NCBI GenBank assembly: GCA_900472485.1
Contig: UCII01000033.1
Coordinates: 62,001-126,000, forward strand
Direction of reading: 5' to 3'
Length of the DNA: 64,000 bases
Origin: Hyphomicrobiales bacterium
GTDB lineage: Bacteria; Pseudomonadota; Alphaproteobacteria; Rhizobiales; Rhizobiaceae
Below are positions 34,444 to 43,206 of the stretch, piece after piece. Positions within the stretch are counted from its first letter, which is position 1. The number at the start of each line of letters is the position of its first letter. A program made the position numbers and the translations under genes. Under the pieces are notes generated by a model. The model was not told the DNA's origin. It did no database searches and saw only the letters and a list, made by a program, of their open reading frames with translations.

Positions 34444-36540
34444 TCATCCGACCTTCAGCGCGAAGGTGTCGCATGGACGGTTCAACATTTCGGTCAATTC
34501 CTGATCGAGATGCAGGATGGATATGGATGCACCGACCATGTCCAGCGACGTGCAATAATGCCCCACCCAGTTTGCCTCTATCTTGATGTCCTTGGCGCTC
34601 AGCCTCTGTTCGACGCGGCGGAACAGAATGTAGAGCTCCATTAGCGGCGTCGCGCCGAAGGAGTTGATGAGCACGGCCACCCGATCGCCCGCAACCGGCT
34701 TCATTTCGGAGAATATCCGGTCCATCACCCGGTCGGTGATCTCGTCGGCGCTCATCATCTTCTCGCGGGTCACGCCGCGTTCGCCATGAATGCCCATGCC
34801 GAATTCGATATCGTCAGGCCCAATTTCGAAGTTGTGGCGTCGCGTCTGCGGCAGGGAGCAAGGCTCCAGCGCAACGCCCATCGTGAACGTCCGGTCATTG
34901 GCCTTGCGTGTCACTGCCTCGCATGCATCGAGCGACAAGCCCTTGTCGCAGGCAGCACCCGCGATCTTGAAAATGAAGAAATTGCCGGCAACCCCACGCC
35001 GTCCTTCGCGATCCTCGATCGGCGAGGAGGAGATATCGTCCGTCGTCAGCACGGTTCGAACGTCGATCTGCTGCTCTTGCGCCATTTCGGCGGCCATCTC
35101 GAAGTTCATGACGTCGCCGGCGTAGTTGCCATAGACGAAGAGCACGCCTTTGCCGCCGGACGACGCCTTGGCGCATTCGAGGATCGGCGTCGGTGGCGGT
35201 GACGAAAAGATGTTGCCGATGGCAACGGCATCGGCGAGCCCCTTGCCGACATAGCCGAGGAAGCAGGGCTCGTGCCCGGTGCCGCCGCCGATCACCAAGC
35301 CGACCTTGCCCGGCCTTGGGCCGGTTCGCGCCATCAGTGCGCGGTTCGATCCCTTGATCGGCACGATATGCGAGGCATGTGCCTTGACGATGCCTTCGAG
35401 CATCTCGTCGACGACATCGTCGGGATTGTTGAGGAATTTCTTGATATGGGTTCTATAGCTGCTGGGCAGGGCGACGCTATTGTCCACGCGCGGACGCTGC
35501 TGGGCTTTCTGATCGAATTCGGTGACGCCATCCGCATTCAGAATGCCGCGCCCGGTGGCAGCGTCGGTTATCAGCACGTTGATATAGCCGCCGCGCAAAG
35601 CGGCGAGGATTGCGGGCACCTTGTCGAAGCCGCCCGCGACGGCGATGCGTAGCCCGATGGATTTCAGCATGTCGAGGGATATGCCGATGGTGCGATCATC
35701 GAGTGGCCCTGCAACGGGCTGGCCCTTGGCGTCGATGAAACGGCCAGCAAGAACGCCGACAGCATTCTTGGCCAGATAATCCTGCAGGGAGACGGACTCG
35801 AAGAAACCGCTGCTGTGAACCGTCGAGTTCGGTCGCAGCGACGCCACGCCGAAGATCGCCTTGTTAGCTTTAGAGAGCGTGGCAAACTGATCCTCGACCA
35901 ATGGTTCGCGCAACAAGATCTCCCGAACCTCGGGCGCCGAAACGATGGCAGGAGCCGTGATATTGATGAGCCTGCCGCCTGTCACATTGGCAAAGGCACT
36001 GGCACAGAGTTCCGGCGTGTAGGCAAAGAGTGCACGGGTGCCACCGGTTGCCTGGACGATGGTAACATCCTGCAGGTTCGGCACATTGGCCTGCTCCGCG
36101 ACCGCGAGAACCGTTCGGCCCCAGGCGACGGCAAGCGTGTCGCCGGATTTCAGCAGGCGGGCGATGGCCTGCGCGCCAGCGGTTCCAAGGCGGTCGATCA
36201 GCGGCCGCGATCCGTCGTCGCTCGGCACCACGAGACAATCCTGCAGGCCGAAATGGCGCTTGAGTTCTTGGGCGATGGAGAGCGAACTCAGGCGAGAGGG
36301 CTCGAGTGAGATATTGACGATGCCGCGGCTGCGGGCATCGGCGAGATAGCTGTTCACGGTCGCCCGCGAAATGCCCATAATCTCGGCGATGTCGCCTTGG
36401 GTCTTGCCATCTTCGTAATAGAGCCAGCAGGCCCAGACATAGGGGTCGTCGCCATAGCGCAAGGGCATGCTATCGGTCGCATCCGGCACGCCCGTCTTGC
36501 TTGCACTGTTCTTGCCGACCGAAGATGCTTTGCCTGTCAT
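34444..36540 (-). CDS. Bifunctional SorC-family regulator fused to DhaK kinase subunit
   Basis: 698 residues. Residues about 30-85 hold a SorC/DeoR helix-turn-helix (TQGDIAEIMGISRATVNSYL at 47-66). Residues 90-360 are the SorC sugar-phosphate-binding domain (DTLAVAWGRTVLAVAE, GGFDKVPAILAALRGGYINV, LITDAATGRGIL). From about 375 a complete DhaK domain follows: GGGTGHEPCFLGYVGKG, LFVYGNYAGDVMNFEMA, RRGVAGNFFIFKI and GMGIHGERG, with the substrate-binding His at 585. The protein could couple ketose phosphorylation directly to control of its own operon. A strong hairpin lies upstream, between it and the preceding dhaL. Fusions of this type occur in other rhizobia, but I know of no detailed functional study. 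Confidence 0.9.
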   Translation of the reverse strand: MTGKASSVGKNSASKTGVPDATDSMPLRYGDDPYVWACWLYYEDGKTQGDIAEIMGISRATVNSYLADARSRGIVNISLEPSRLSSLSIAQELKRHFGLQDCLVVPSDDGSRPLIDRLGTAGAQAIARLLKSGDTLAVAWGRTVLAVAEQANVPNLQDVTIVQATGGTRALFAYTPELCASAFANVTGGRLINITAPAIVSAPEVREILLREPLVEDQFATLSKANKAIFGVASLRPNSTVHSSGFFESVSLQDYLAKNAVGVLAGRFIDAKGQPVAGPLDDRTIGISLDMLKSIGLRIAVAGGFDKVPAILAALRGGYINVLITDAATGRGILNADGVTEFDQKAQQRPRVDNSVALPSSYRTHIKKFLNNPDDVVDEMLEGIVKAHASHIVPIKGSNRALMARTGPRPGKVGLVIGGGTGHEPCFLGYVGKGLADAVAIGNIFSSPPPTPILECAKASSGGKGVLFVYGNYAGDVMNFEMAAEMAQEQQIDVRTVLTTDDISSSPIEDREGRRGVAGNFFIFKIAGAACDKGLSLDACEAVTRKANDRTFTMGVALEPCSLPQTRRHNFEIGPDDIEFGMGIHGERGVTREKMMSADEITDRVMDRIFSEMKPVAGDRVAVLINSFGATPLMELYILFRRVEQRLSAKDIKIEANWVGHYCTSLDMVGASISILHLDQELTEMLNRPCDTFALKVG

Positions 36541-36623
36541 AATGATTCACTGCTTCCCGTTTTCGCCTGAAGATGAAAGCAATGACGCATGTTTGCAAAT
36601 GCTTCTTCTTGGGGAAGGGCGGC

Positions 36624-36655
36624 GCGCGACCCCGTGGTGGAGCACGGGATCGCGC
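36624..36655 (-). terminator. Strong hairpin between dhaL and the SorC-DhaK gene
   Basis: 13-bp stem with one mismatch (GCGCGACCCCGTG against CACGGGATCGCGC) and a 6-base loop, 18 bases past the dhaL stop on the minus strand. No U-run follows, so partial termination or mRNA protection is likely. The regulator-kinase gene may be expressed at a lower level than the genes before it. Confidence 0.55.
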
Positions 36656-36673
36656 AGCCTTGGGAGAGCCCTG

Positions 36674-37315
36674 TTATTGCAGCCGTGCGCGCGCGCCTTC
36701 CGAAAGCTCCTTCAGGATGATGGCGCAGGAGGTGGCGCCGGCGTCCAAAACGCCAAGCGAACGTTCACCCAACCGGCTGGCGCGGCCGATCTTGGCAACG
36801 AGGTTAAGCGTCGAGTCGCGACCAGCCTCGGCAGCTGCGACTAATGCATCGAGCGCCTCGGCAAAGGACTTGCCCACAGCATTGGCAGCATCGAACGCCT
36901 CGATTGCCGGAACCAGCGTGTCCAGAAGCGTCTTGTCGCCGACTTTGGCGGAACCGATCGACTGGATACCTTCGAGCCCGGCATGCAACGCCTTGCTATA
37001 GGCTGCGCTATCGATGGCCTCGATGCCGTCGAGCTTTTCGGCAATCTCGGTGAACATGACGCCGTAGAGCGGGCCCATGGAGCCGCCAATCTCGGTCATC
37101 AGTACCGTGCCCAGCGTATCGAGCGAGGCTGACAGCGACTGGTTCTTGCCCTTCAGGCGTTCCGCGGCCATGCCGAAGCCCTTGGCCATGTTGACGCCAT
37201 GGTCGCCGTCGCCGATCTTGCCGTCGATCTCGCTGAGATAGGCGCGGTTCTCGACGATACGATCGGTCATCGCCAAGACGATATCACCCGATGTTGCATT
37301 GTTGAATGTCTGCAT
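36674..37315 (-). CDS. dhaL: DhaL-type (DAK2) kinase subunit
   Basis: 213 residues. GDGDHG at 35-40 is the Mg-ADP site. GGSMGPLYGVMF, VGDKTLLDTLVPA and IGRASRLGERSLGVLDAGA complete the DAK2 signature. It lies 13 bases after the DhaK gene at 37329-38321, so the two make one kinase. Whether the phosphate donor is ATP or a PTS protein cannot be told here: no DhaM gene is visible, which favours ATP. The neighbouring importer and SDR suggest a polyol-derived ketose as substrate. Confidence 0.9.
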   Translation of the reverse strand: MQTFNNATSGDIVLAMTDRIVENRAYLSEIDGKIGDGDHGVNMAKGFGMAAERLKGKNQSLSASLDTLGTVLMTEIGGSMGPLYGVMFTEIAEKLDGIEAIDSAAYSKALHAGLEGIQSIGSAKVGDKTLLDTLVPAIEAFDAANAVGKSFAEALDALVAAAEAGRDSTLNLVAKIGRASRLGERSLGVLDAGATSCAIILKELSEGARARLQ

Positions 37316-37328
37316 GCGTGCGTCCCCC

Positions 37329-38321
37329 TCAGAGCAGTGTCATGCACTCGACCTCGACGTCCAGAAGCTCTTTCAGCTCCTCGTCGAGTGCCATCACGGT
37401 CAGCGTCGCGCCGACCATTTCGAGCGACGTGAAGTAGTTGCCGATATAGGTCCTGTGGATATTCAATCCCCGTTCGGAGATCTTCGTCTCGATCGTGTCG
37501 TTGAGGATGTAGAGCTCGTTGACCGGTGTCGCGCCGAGGCCTGACACGAGGACGGCCACTTCCGTTCCAGCGGCCAGATTATGATCATCGAGCACGATCT
37601 GGCACATATCCTCGGCTATCTCCGCTGCCGTCTTCAGCGGCTCGATGCGAACGCCGGGTTCGCCGTGATGGCCGATGCCAACTTCCATCGTGCCGGGTTC
37701 GATCTGGAAATTCGGATGACCGACGGCGGGCAGAGTGCAGGGACCAAGGCCGATACCGACGGAGCGGCAATTGTCGATCGCCCTTTGCGCGGTCACGCGT
37801 ACTTCCTCCAGGTTCGCACCCTGGGAAGCCTTGGCGCCGCCGATCTTCCACATGAAGATTTCGCCGGCCACGCCGCGGCGCTTCTCGCGCTCCTCCGGTG
37901 GTGCCGAGCAGACATCGTCGTTGGCGACGACGGTCGCGACTTCGATGCCGTCCTTGGCGGCAAGCTTCGTCGCCATCTTCACGTTCATGTTGTCGCCGGC
38001 ATAGTTGCCGTAAAGGCAGATAACACCACGTCCGCCATTGGCCTCGCGGATGGCGTCGTGGAAGCTCTTGGCCGTCGGGGACGAAAAGAGCTCGCCGACT
38101 GCGACCGCATCCAGCATGTTCTTGCCCGTATAGCCGATGAAGGCGGGCTCGTGACCGGAACCACCGCCGGTGATCACGCCGACCTTGCCGGCATGCGGAG
38201 CATCCTTGGCGACGACAACGCGCGGATTGTCTGCCAGACGGACGATGTCCGAATGCGCCTTGATGAAGCCTTTTACAGTGTCTTCAACGACTTCATCGGG
38301 ATTGTTGATGAACCGCTGCAT
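37329..38321 (-). CDS. dhaK: DhaK-type ketose kinase substrate-binding subunit
   Basis: 330 residues, full length for DhaK. GGGSGHEPAFIGYTGKN and VICLYGNYAGDNMNVKMA line the substrate pocket, and GIGHHGEPGV carries His218/His219, one of which should be the residue that forms a hemiaminal with the ketose carbonyl. Enzymes of this family in operons with dehydrogenases and ABC importers often act on tetruloses such as erythrulose rather than dihydroxyacetone, as shown for threitol and erythritol pathways in Mycobacterium. Gene order SDR, DhaK, DhaL fits that type of pathway. Confidence 0.9.
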   Translation of the reverse strand: MQRFINNPDEVVEDTVKGFIKAHSDIVRLADNPRVVVAKDAPHAGKVGVITGGGSGHEPAFIGYTGKNMLDAVAVGELFSSPTAKSFHDAIREANGGRGVICLYGNYAGDNMNVKMATKLAAKDGIEVATVVANDDVCSAPPEEREKRRGVAGEIFMWKIGGAKASQGANLEEVRVTAQRAIDNCRSVGIGLGPCTLPAVGHPNFQIEPGTMEVGIGHHGEPGVRIEPLKTAAEIAEDMCQIVLDDHNLAAGTEVAVLVSGLGATPVNELYILNDTIETKISERGLNIHRTYIGNYFTSLEMVGATLTVMALDEELKELLDVEVECMTLL

Positions 38322-38355
38322 GGTCTCTCCTGTCGAAATTGTCGAGCGCTTGCGC

Positions 38356-39129
38356 TCAAAGAATGGTGTAGCCGCCGTCGATCAGCAGATCGGCGCCGTT
38401 GATCATGTCCGCGCCGGACGAGGAGAGGAAAACAGCGGCGGCTGCAATCTCCTGCGGCAAGGCGAAACGGCCTGTGGGGATGCGCTTCTTGGCGGTTTCG
38501 CCTTTTTCACCGGCCCAGGCCTTCTTGCCGAGTTCGGTCAGCACGATGGTCGGCGAGATGGTGTTGACGTTGATGCCGTGTTTGCCCCATTCGGCGGCAA
38601 AGGTCTTGGACATGCCGATCACGCCGAACTTGGAGGCGCAGTAGGCGACATGCTCTTCGATGGCGACGGTGCCGGCCTGCGAGGCGAGGTTGACGATCTT
38701 GCCACCCTTGCCGGCGGCTATCATGGCGCGGCCAACAGCCTGCGTGACCAGGAACGTGCCCTTGAGATTGATGTTGATCGTCTTGTCCCAGTAGTCGAGC
38801 GGCAGATCTTCGGCGGCGGCTAAGAAGACGACGCCGGCGCTGTTGACGGCGATATCGATGCCGCCGAAATGCGCGACGACATCACTGACCGCTTTGTTGA
38901 CCGAGGCAGGATCGGACACGTCGCAGACGAATGCTTCAGCGCCGCCACCGATTTCGGATGCCTTGGCCTTTGCCATATCGACATTGATATCGAGAACCGC
39001 GACTTTTGCGCCCTTGGAGGCGAATGCCGCCGCAACAGCAGCACCGATGCCGGAGCCGCCGCCCGTGACAAGCGCTGTCTTGCCTGAGAGCGAGAAATTC
39101 AAATCAATGTCTGAGGATGTCTCGGTCAT
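38356..39129 (-). CDS. SDR-family NAD(P)-dependent polyol/sugar dehydrogenase
   Basis: 257 residues from the ATG at 39129 (MTETSSDIDLNFSLSGKTAL). Rossmann glycine motif TGGGSGIG at 22-29, NSAG strand motif, and the catalytic Tyr-x3-Lys in YCASKFG. The length and motifs are those of classical SDR enzymes. Within this operon the likely role is oxidation of an imported polyol to the ketose that the DhaK/DhaL kinase phosphorylates. Specificity cannot be read from the sequence. It lies between the binding-protein gene and dhaK. Confidence 0.88.
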   Translation of the reverse strand: MTETSSDIDLNFSLSGKTALVTGGGSGIGAAVAAAFASKGAKVAVLDINVDMAKAKASEIGGGAEAFVCDVSDPASVNKAVSDVVAHFGGIDIAVNSAGVVFLAAAEDLPLDYWDKTININLKGTFLVTQAVGRAMIAAGKGGKIVNLASQAGTVAIEEHVAYCASKFGVIGMSKTFAAEWGKHGINVNTISPTIVLTELGKKAWAGEKGETAKKRIPTGRFALPQEIAAAAVFLSSSGADMINGADLLIDGGYTIL

Positions 39130-39190
39130 CTTTTTCAAGCCTCTGTTTTCGGGGTGCGGCGAGGCGATGGTTCGCCCCGCCACATTGATC

Positions 39191-40180
39191 TTACTTGCGG
39201 GTTTCCAGCAGCTTGTCGACGTTCTCGGCCGTTACCGGGGTCCACGGAACATTGTAGTTCTTGTCCTTGCCGTCGTTGAACGGCATGGCCGGATACTGTT
39301 CCCAGATCTTGGATTCCGGCTTGTAGTTGCCCTTCTTGGCGGCAAAGATCGCGAGATCGAGAGCGCCCTGGGCCTGCGCGCTGGCGTCCTGCAGGATTGA
39401 GGTCATCGTACCCTGTTTGACTGCGTGGAGCGCATCAGTGATGCCGTCAATGCCGGCAATGGCGAAGTCTTTGACGTTAAGTTTGGCAGCCTTGATCGCT
39501 TCGATCGCGCCGAGCGCCATCTCGTCGTTCTGGCCGATGACGCCGTTGATCTGGCCGGGATGAGACGTCAGCCAGTTTTCCATCAGGGTCTGGGCTTCGG
39601 CACGCGACCAGTTGGCGGTCTGGTCTTCCAGCACCTTTACGTTCGGGCACTCGGCAAGCGCCTTCTTGTTGCCTTCGAGACGCGAAATCTGCGCCGACTG
39701 GCCGATCGGGCCTTCGAGGATGACGACATTACCCTTGCAGCCGATCTTATCGAGGACGGTCTTGGCTTCCATGTAGCCGGAGATCGTGTCGTCGGAACCG
39801 ACATAGGCGGTCAGCAGATCGGAATTGACGCGAGTGTTCGAGCCGACGACCGGAATACCGGCGTCATGAGCGGCCTGAACAGCCGTCGCTGCAGCTTCGA
39901 TATCGATCGGCACGAAGATGATCGCATCGAACTTCTGCGTGATCATCGTGTTGACCTGCTCCTGCTGCACGAGCGCATCATAGCGGCCGTCGAAGATGGT
40001 CAGATCGACATCGCCATTCTTGACGGCGGGATGTTCCTTCAGCGCTGCAGACCAGATCTGCATGAATTCGGCATTCAGGCCGTAGGGTGCCGCGCCTATC
40101 TTCAGTTTCTTGTCCTGGGCGAGGGCAGGTGACGCCAGAATTGCGGTCGCTGCAGCAAGAGCAATCAATAATTTCTTCAT
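39191..40180 (-). CDS. Periplasmic sugar-binding protein of an RbsB-type ABC importer
   Basis: 329 residues from the ATG at 40180. A clear signal peptide (MKKLLIALAAATAILASPAL then AQ) is cleaved near residue 22. The rest is a type I periplasmic-binding fold of the pentose/polyol cluster: IIFVPIDIEAAATAVQAAHD, GIPVVGSNTRVNSD, VIGQNDEMALGAIEAIKAA, GIDGITDALHAVKQG. It delivers substrate to the permease and ATPase encoded upstream in the operon. Confidence 0.93.
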   Translation of the reverse strand: MKKLLIALAAATAILASPALAQDKKLKIGAAPYGLNAEFMQIWSAALKEHPAVKNGDVDLTIFDGRYDALVQQEQVNTMITQKFDAIIFVPIDIEAAATAVQAAHDAGIPVVGSNTRVNSDLLTAYVGSDDTISGYMEAKTVLDKIGCKGNVVILEGPIGQSAQISRLEGNKKALAECPNVKVLEDQTANWSRAEAQTLMENWLTSHPGQINGVIGQNDEMALGAIEAIKAAKLNVKDFAIAGIDGITDALHAVKQGTMTSILQDASAQAQGALDLAIFAAKKGNYKPESKIWEQYPAMPFNDGKDKNYNVPWTPVTAENVDKLLETRK

Positions 40181-40265
40181 TATAAGTCTCCTCCGTTGAA
40201 AGTCCGGCCGTCGTCTTGACGTGCCGTTTGGTTTTCCGAGTGCCAACACTGGAATGTCTTCGGGC

Positions 40266-41270
40266 TCAACCGCCCAGGTTTCTCTTTTGGTCGAGCATGA
40301 CGGCACCGACGATGAGCGCGCCCTTGAGGACCTGCTGGTAGTAGGATTGGATGCCCATCAGATCGAGGCCGTTGTTCATGACGCCGATGATCAATGCGCC
40401 GATCAGTGTGCCGGTGATGCGGCCGACGCCGCCGGAAAGGCTGGTGCCGCCGATGACGACAGCCGCGATCGCGTCGAGTTCGTAGGCGATGCCGGCCTGC
40501 GGCAGGGCGGAGCCGGTGCGGGCAGCAAGGATCATGCCTGCCAGACCGGAGAGGCCGCCGGAAATGACGTAAACGAGGAAGCGCAGCTTGCTGACATTGA
40601 TGCCTGAGGTGATGGCAGCATGTGGATTGCCGCCGACGGCATAGATGTATCGGCCGAAGCGGGTGCGGTTCAGGACCCACCATGCGACGATGAAGACGAT
40701 GGCAAGCAGGATGACCGGCATCGGGATCGAGAGCACGTTACCCGTGCCGATCCAGCGGAAATCGGGAGTCAGTGCCGGCACAGGCTTGCCGCCGCCATAG
40801 ATCAGCGTCAGGCCGCGGGCAGCAGAGAGCATGCCGAGCGTCGCGACAAAAGCGGGAACGGCAAAGCGCGAGACGATGAGGCCGACCACGGCGCCACAGG
40901 CGACACCAACCAAGAGGCCGGCGGCGAGCGCCACATAGGGCGGATACGGCGCACCGACAATGCCGGCCGTCGCCGAGGTCGTTGCGAAGCTTGCGCTGAC
41001 AATCCCTGTGAGCGCAACCACGGAGCCTACGGAAAGGTCGATGCCCCGCGTCAGGATGACGAATGTCATGCCGATCGCGAGCACGCCGTTGATCGAGGTC
41101 TGCAGCAAGACGTTGGAAATGTTGCCGGCCGTCAGGAAATACTCATTCGAGAATGAGAGGACGATGGCGAGCAGCAGGAAGGCGAGAAAAATCCCGTATT
41201 CCTGAATGATCAATCGGCGCCGGTCCGAGCCGAACCAGGAATTGGGCTGATTGTTATCAGTGGCGGACAT
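40266..41270 (-). CDS. RbsC-type ABC importer permease
   Basis: 334 residues with about eight to ten hydrophobic helices and the conserved permease signature ELDAIAAVVIGGTSLSGGVG that docks the ATPase. The TRGIDLSVGSVVALTG segment near 70-85 is typical of the RbsC/AraH family. It lies between the ATPase (41326-42840) and the binding-protein gene, so the importer is complete: one permease gene forming a homodimer. Confidence 0.94.
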   Translation of the reverse strand: MSATDNNQPNSWFGSDRRRLIIQEYGIFLAFLLLAIVLSFSNEYFLTAGNISNVLLQTSINGVLAIGMTFVILTRGIDLSVGSVVALTGIVSASFATTSATAGIVGAPYPPYVALAAGLLVGVACGAVVGLIVSRFAVPAFVATLGMLSAARGLTLIYGGGKPVPALTPDFRWIGTGNVLSIPMPVILLAIVFIVAWWVLNRTRFGRYIYAVGGNPHAAITSGINVSKLRFLVYVISGGLSGLAGMILAARTGSALPQAGIAYELDAIAAVVIGGTSLSGGVGRITGTLIGALIIGVMNNGLDLMGIQSYYQQVLKGALIVGAVMLDQKRNLGG

Positions 41271-41325
41271 TGCAGATACCTTTTGTTGCCGGACGCATTC
41301 TCTTGAGCTTCGATGCCTGTCGCAT

Positions 41326-42840
41326 TCAGGTCGACAGATGCACGAGCGATTGCGCGTCGGCCTCCTCCCTCTTGAGAATTCCGGCAGATCGTCCCTGGCG
41401 CATCACCAGGATGCGGTCTGACATGCCGAGAACCTCGTCTATTTCGGATGAGATCATGATCACGGTGCCGCCTTCAGCGGCGAAGTCGCAGATGATGCGA
41501 TAGATTTCGCGCTTGGCGCCGACATCGACGCCGCGTGTCGGCTCATCGAGCAGCAGCACTTTCGGCTTGCGCAGGAACCACTTGCCGAGCACGACCTTCT
41601 GCTGATTGCCGCCGGAAAGGCCGGAAACCGGCATGCTGTCGCGTGCCGCCTTGATGCCGAAGCGCTGGATCATGTCCTGGCTGGCGCTGGCCTCGGCCCT
41701 GCGATCCATCGAAAAATTCGGGCTCATTTCGGGCAGGCTCGCAAGGCAGATATTGTTGCGAACGCTATCGATCAGGTTGAGGCCGGTCAGCTTGCGATCT
41801 TCGGTGACGAAGGCGATGCCGTGCTGCATGGCTTCGGCTGGTTTGCGCACGATGATGGGCTCGCCAGCAAGCTTGATCTGGCCGCTGCTGACGGCATCGA
41901 CGCCGAATATGCAGTTGAAGATCTCGGTACGACCGGACCCCATCAGGCCATAAATGCCGAAAATCTCGCCCTTGTGTGCGGTAAAGGAGATGTCGTTGAC
42001 CTTGCGCTCTGCTGTAAGCCCGGCGACTTCCAGCCCTGGCGCTGCCGTCGGTACGTTGGTCTTGATGTATTCCTCGCCAAGTTCGTGGCCGACGATCATG
42101 CGGATGAGGCCGGGCCGATCGATATCGGCAAGCGCGCCGCTGCCGACATAGGTCCCGTCGCGAAAGGCCGTGTAGGAATCGGCGATCTGGAAGATTTCGG
42201 ACAGGCGGTGCGAGACGTAGACAACACCTTTGCTTTCAGCCTTCAGCCGCTCGATGGTCGCAAACAGCTGCTGCGCTTCCTTCTCGCCGATCGCCGAGGT
42301 CGGCTCGTCCATGAAGATCACCTCGGCATCGTGGCTGAGCGCCTTGGCAATCTCCACCAGCTGAACCTGCGCGACCGAGAGGTTCATCATGAATTGCGTG
42401 GCGCGGATATTGAACTGCAGCCGGTCGAGCAGCGCCTGTGCGTTGCGGTTCATCGTCTTGAAATCGATGCCGCCAAAGCGCGCCGATGGCTCGCGGCCGA
42501 GATAGATGTTCTCCGCAACCGTCATGTGCGGGATGGGGCTGAGTTCCTGCTCGATGATGGCGATGCCGGCGGCGAGCGCTTCGGCGGGGCTGGCGTAGTC
42601 CACATCCTTGCCGCGGCGGCGAATGGAGCCGGCATCGCGCTTGTGAATGCCCATCAGGATCTTGAGGAACGTCGATTTGCCCGCACCGTTGCCGCCGCAC
42701 AAGGCGTGGACGGAACCGGGGCGCAGCTGCAAGCGCCCATCGCGCAATGCAGCGACGCCGCCAAAGGACTTTTTCAGCCCCTCTACTTCAAGCAGGAATT
42801 CCACTTTCTCCTCCGCATTCCGGATGCCGGAGCGAGCCAC
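41326..42840 (-). CDS. RbsA-type ABC importer ATPase with two nucleotide-binding domains
   Basis: 504 residues, the size of tandem RbsA/MglA ATPases. The first domain has Walker A GGNGAGKST at 49-57 and the MNLSVAQVQLVEIAKAL region; its Walker B is VIFMDEPTSAIG. The second has the degenerate P-loop GLMGSGRTE and a full signature LSGGNQQKVVLGKW followed by LLLDEPTRGVDVGAK, the usual asymmetry in this family. First gene of the leftward operon; a 35-base imperfect palindrome lies 33 bases upstream of its start. Confidence 0.94.
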   Translation of the reverse strand: MARSGIRNAEEKVEFLLEVEGLKKSFGGVAALRDGRLQLRPGSVHALCGGNGAGKSTFLKILMGIHKRDAGSIRRRGKDVDYASPAEALAAGIAIIEQELSPIPHMTVAENIYLGREPSARFGGIDFKTMNRNAQALLDRLQFNIRATQFMMNLSVAQVQLVEIAKALSHDAEVIFMDEPTSAIGEKEAQQLFATIERLKAESKGVVYVSHRLSEIFQIADSYTAFRDGTYVGSGALADIDRPGLIRMIVGHELGEEYIKTNVPTAAPGLEVAGLTAERKVNDISFTAHKGEIFGIYGLMGSGRTEIFNCIFGVDAVSSGQIKLAGEPIIVRKPAEAMQHGIAFVTEDRKLTGLNLIDSVRNNICLASLPEMSPNFSMDRRAEASASQDMIQRFGIKAARDSMPVSGLSGGNQQKVVLGKWFLRKPKVLLLDEPTRGVDVGAKREIYRIICDFAAEGGTVIMISSEIDEVLGMSDRILVMRQGRSAGILKREEADAQSLVHLST

Positions 42841-42872
42841 GACGTCGCCGTCGATTGCTGCTCAGCATGATT

Positions 42873-42907
42873 TTGACAATATTCGAAGTGCTTTCGACAA
42901 ATGTCAA
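42873..42907. promoter_or_regulatory. 35-base imperfect palindrome, candidate operator of the polyol operon
   Basis: Outer arms TTGACA (42873-42878) and TGTCAA (42902-42907) and inner arms TTCGAA (42882-42887) and TTCGAC (42893-42898) are symmetric about 42890. It sits 33-67 bases upstream of the ABC ATPase gene, where a SorC-type regulator would bind; the fused SorC-DhaK protein is the obvious candidate. The rest of the 366-base gap 42841-43206 holds no gene that I can support. Confidence 0.5.
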
Positions 42908-43206
42908 TATGATTATGCGGAAATCATGGGATTGCGATATGGCGCCTTGCTGTCACGGGGAGAATTCGCTTGAGGATGTACCGATAAGGCTATGTAATTA
43001 TTGCTGTTGAAAAGAGATTATTTAGTGCGGAGGCGATGAATGAGCCGGCTTCGGAAAATGCGGTTTTGACACGACGCGGCGTATGCGGCATCGATGGAAT
43101 GCAGCGATTGCGCAGAAAAAAGTGCGTTGTAGACAGGGAGAATCCGCTTAATCCTAAGATGCGGTGCGGTTTCATCTGATGCCGCTGACGACGGAGCAAA
43201 ACAGAG

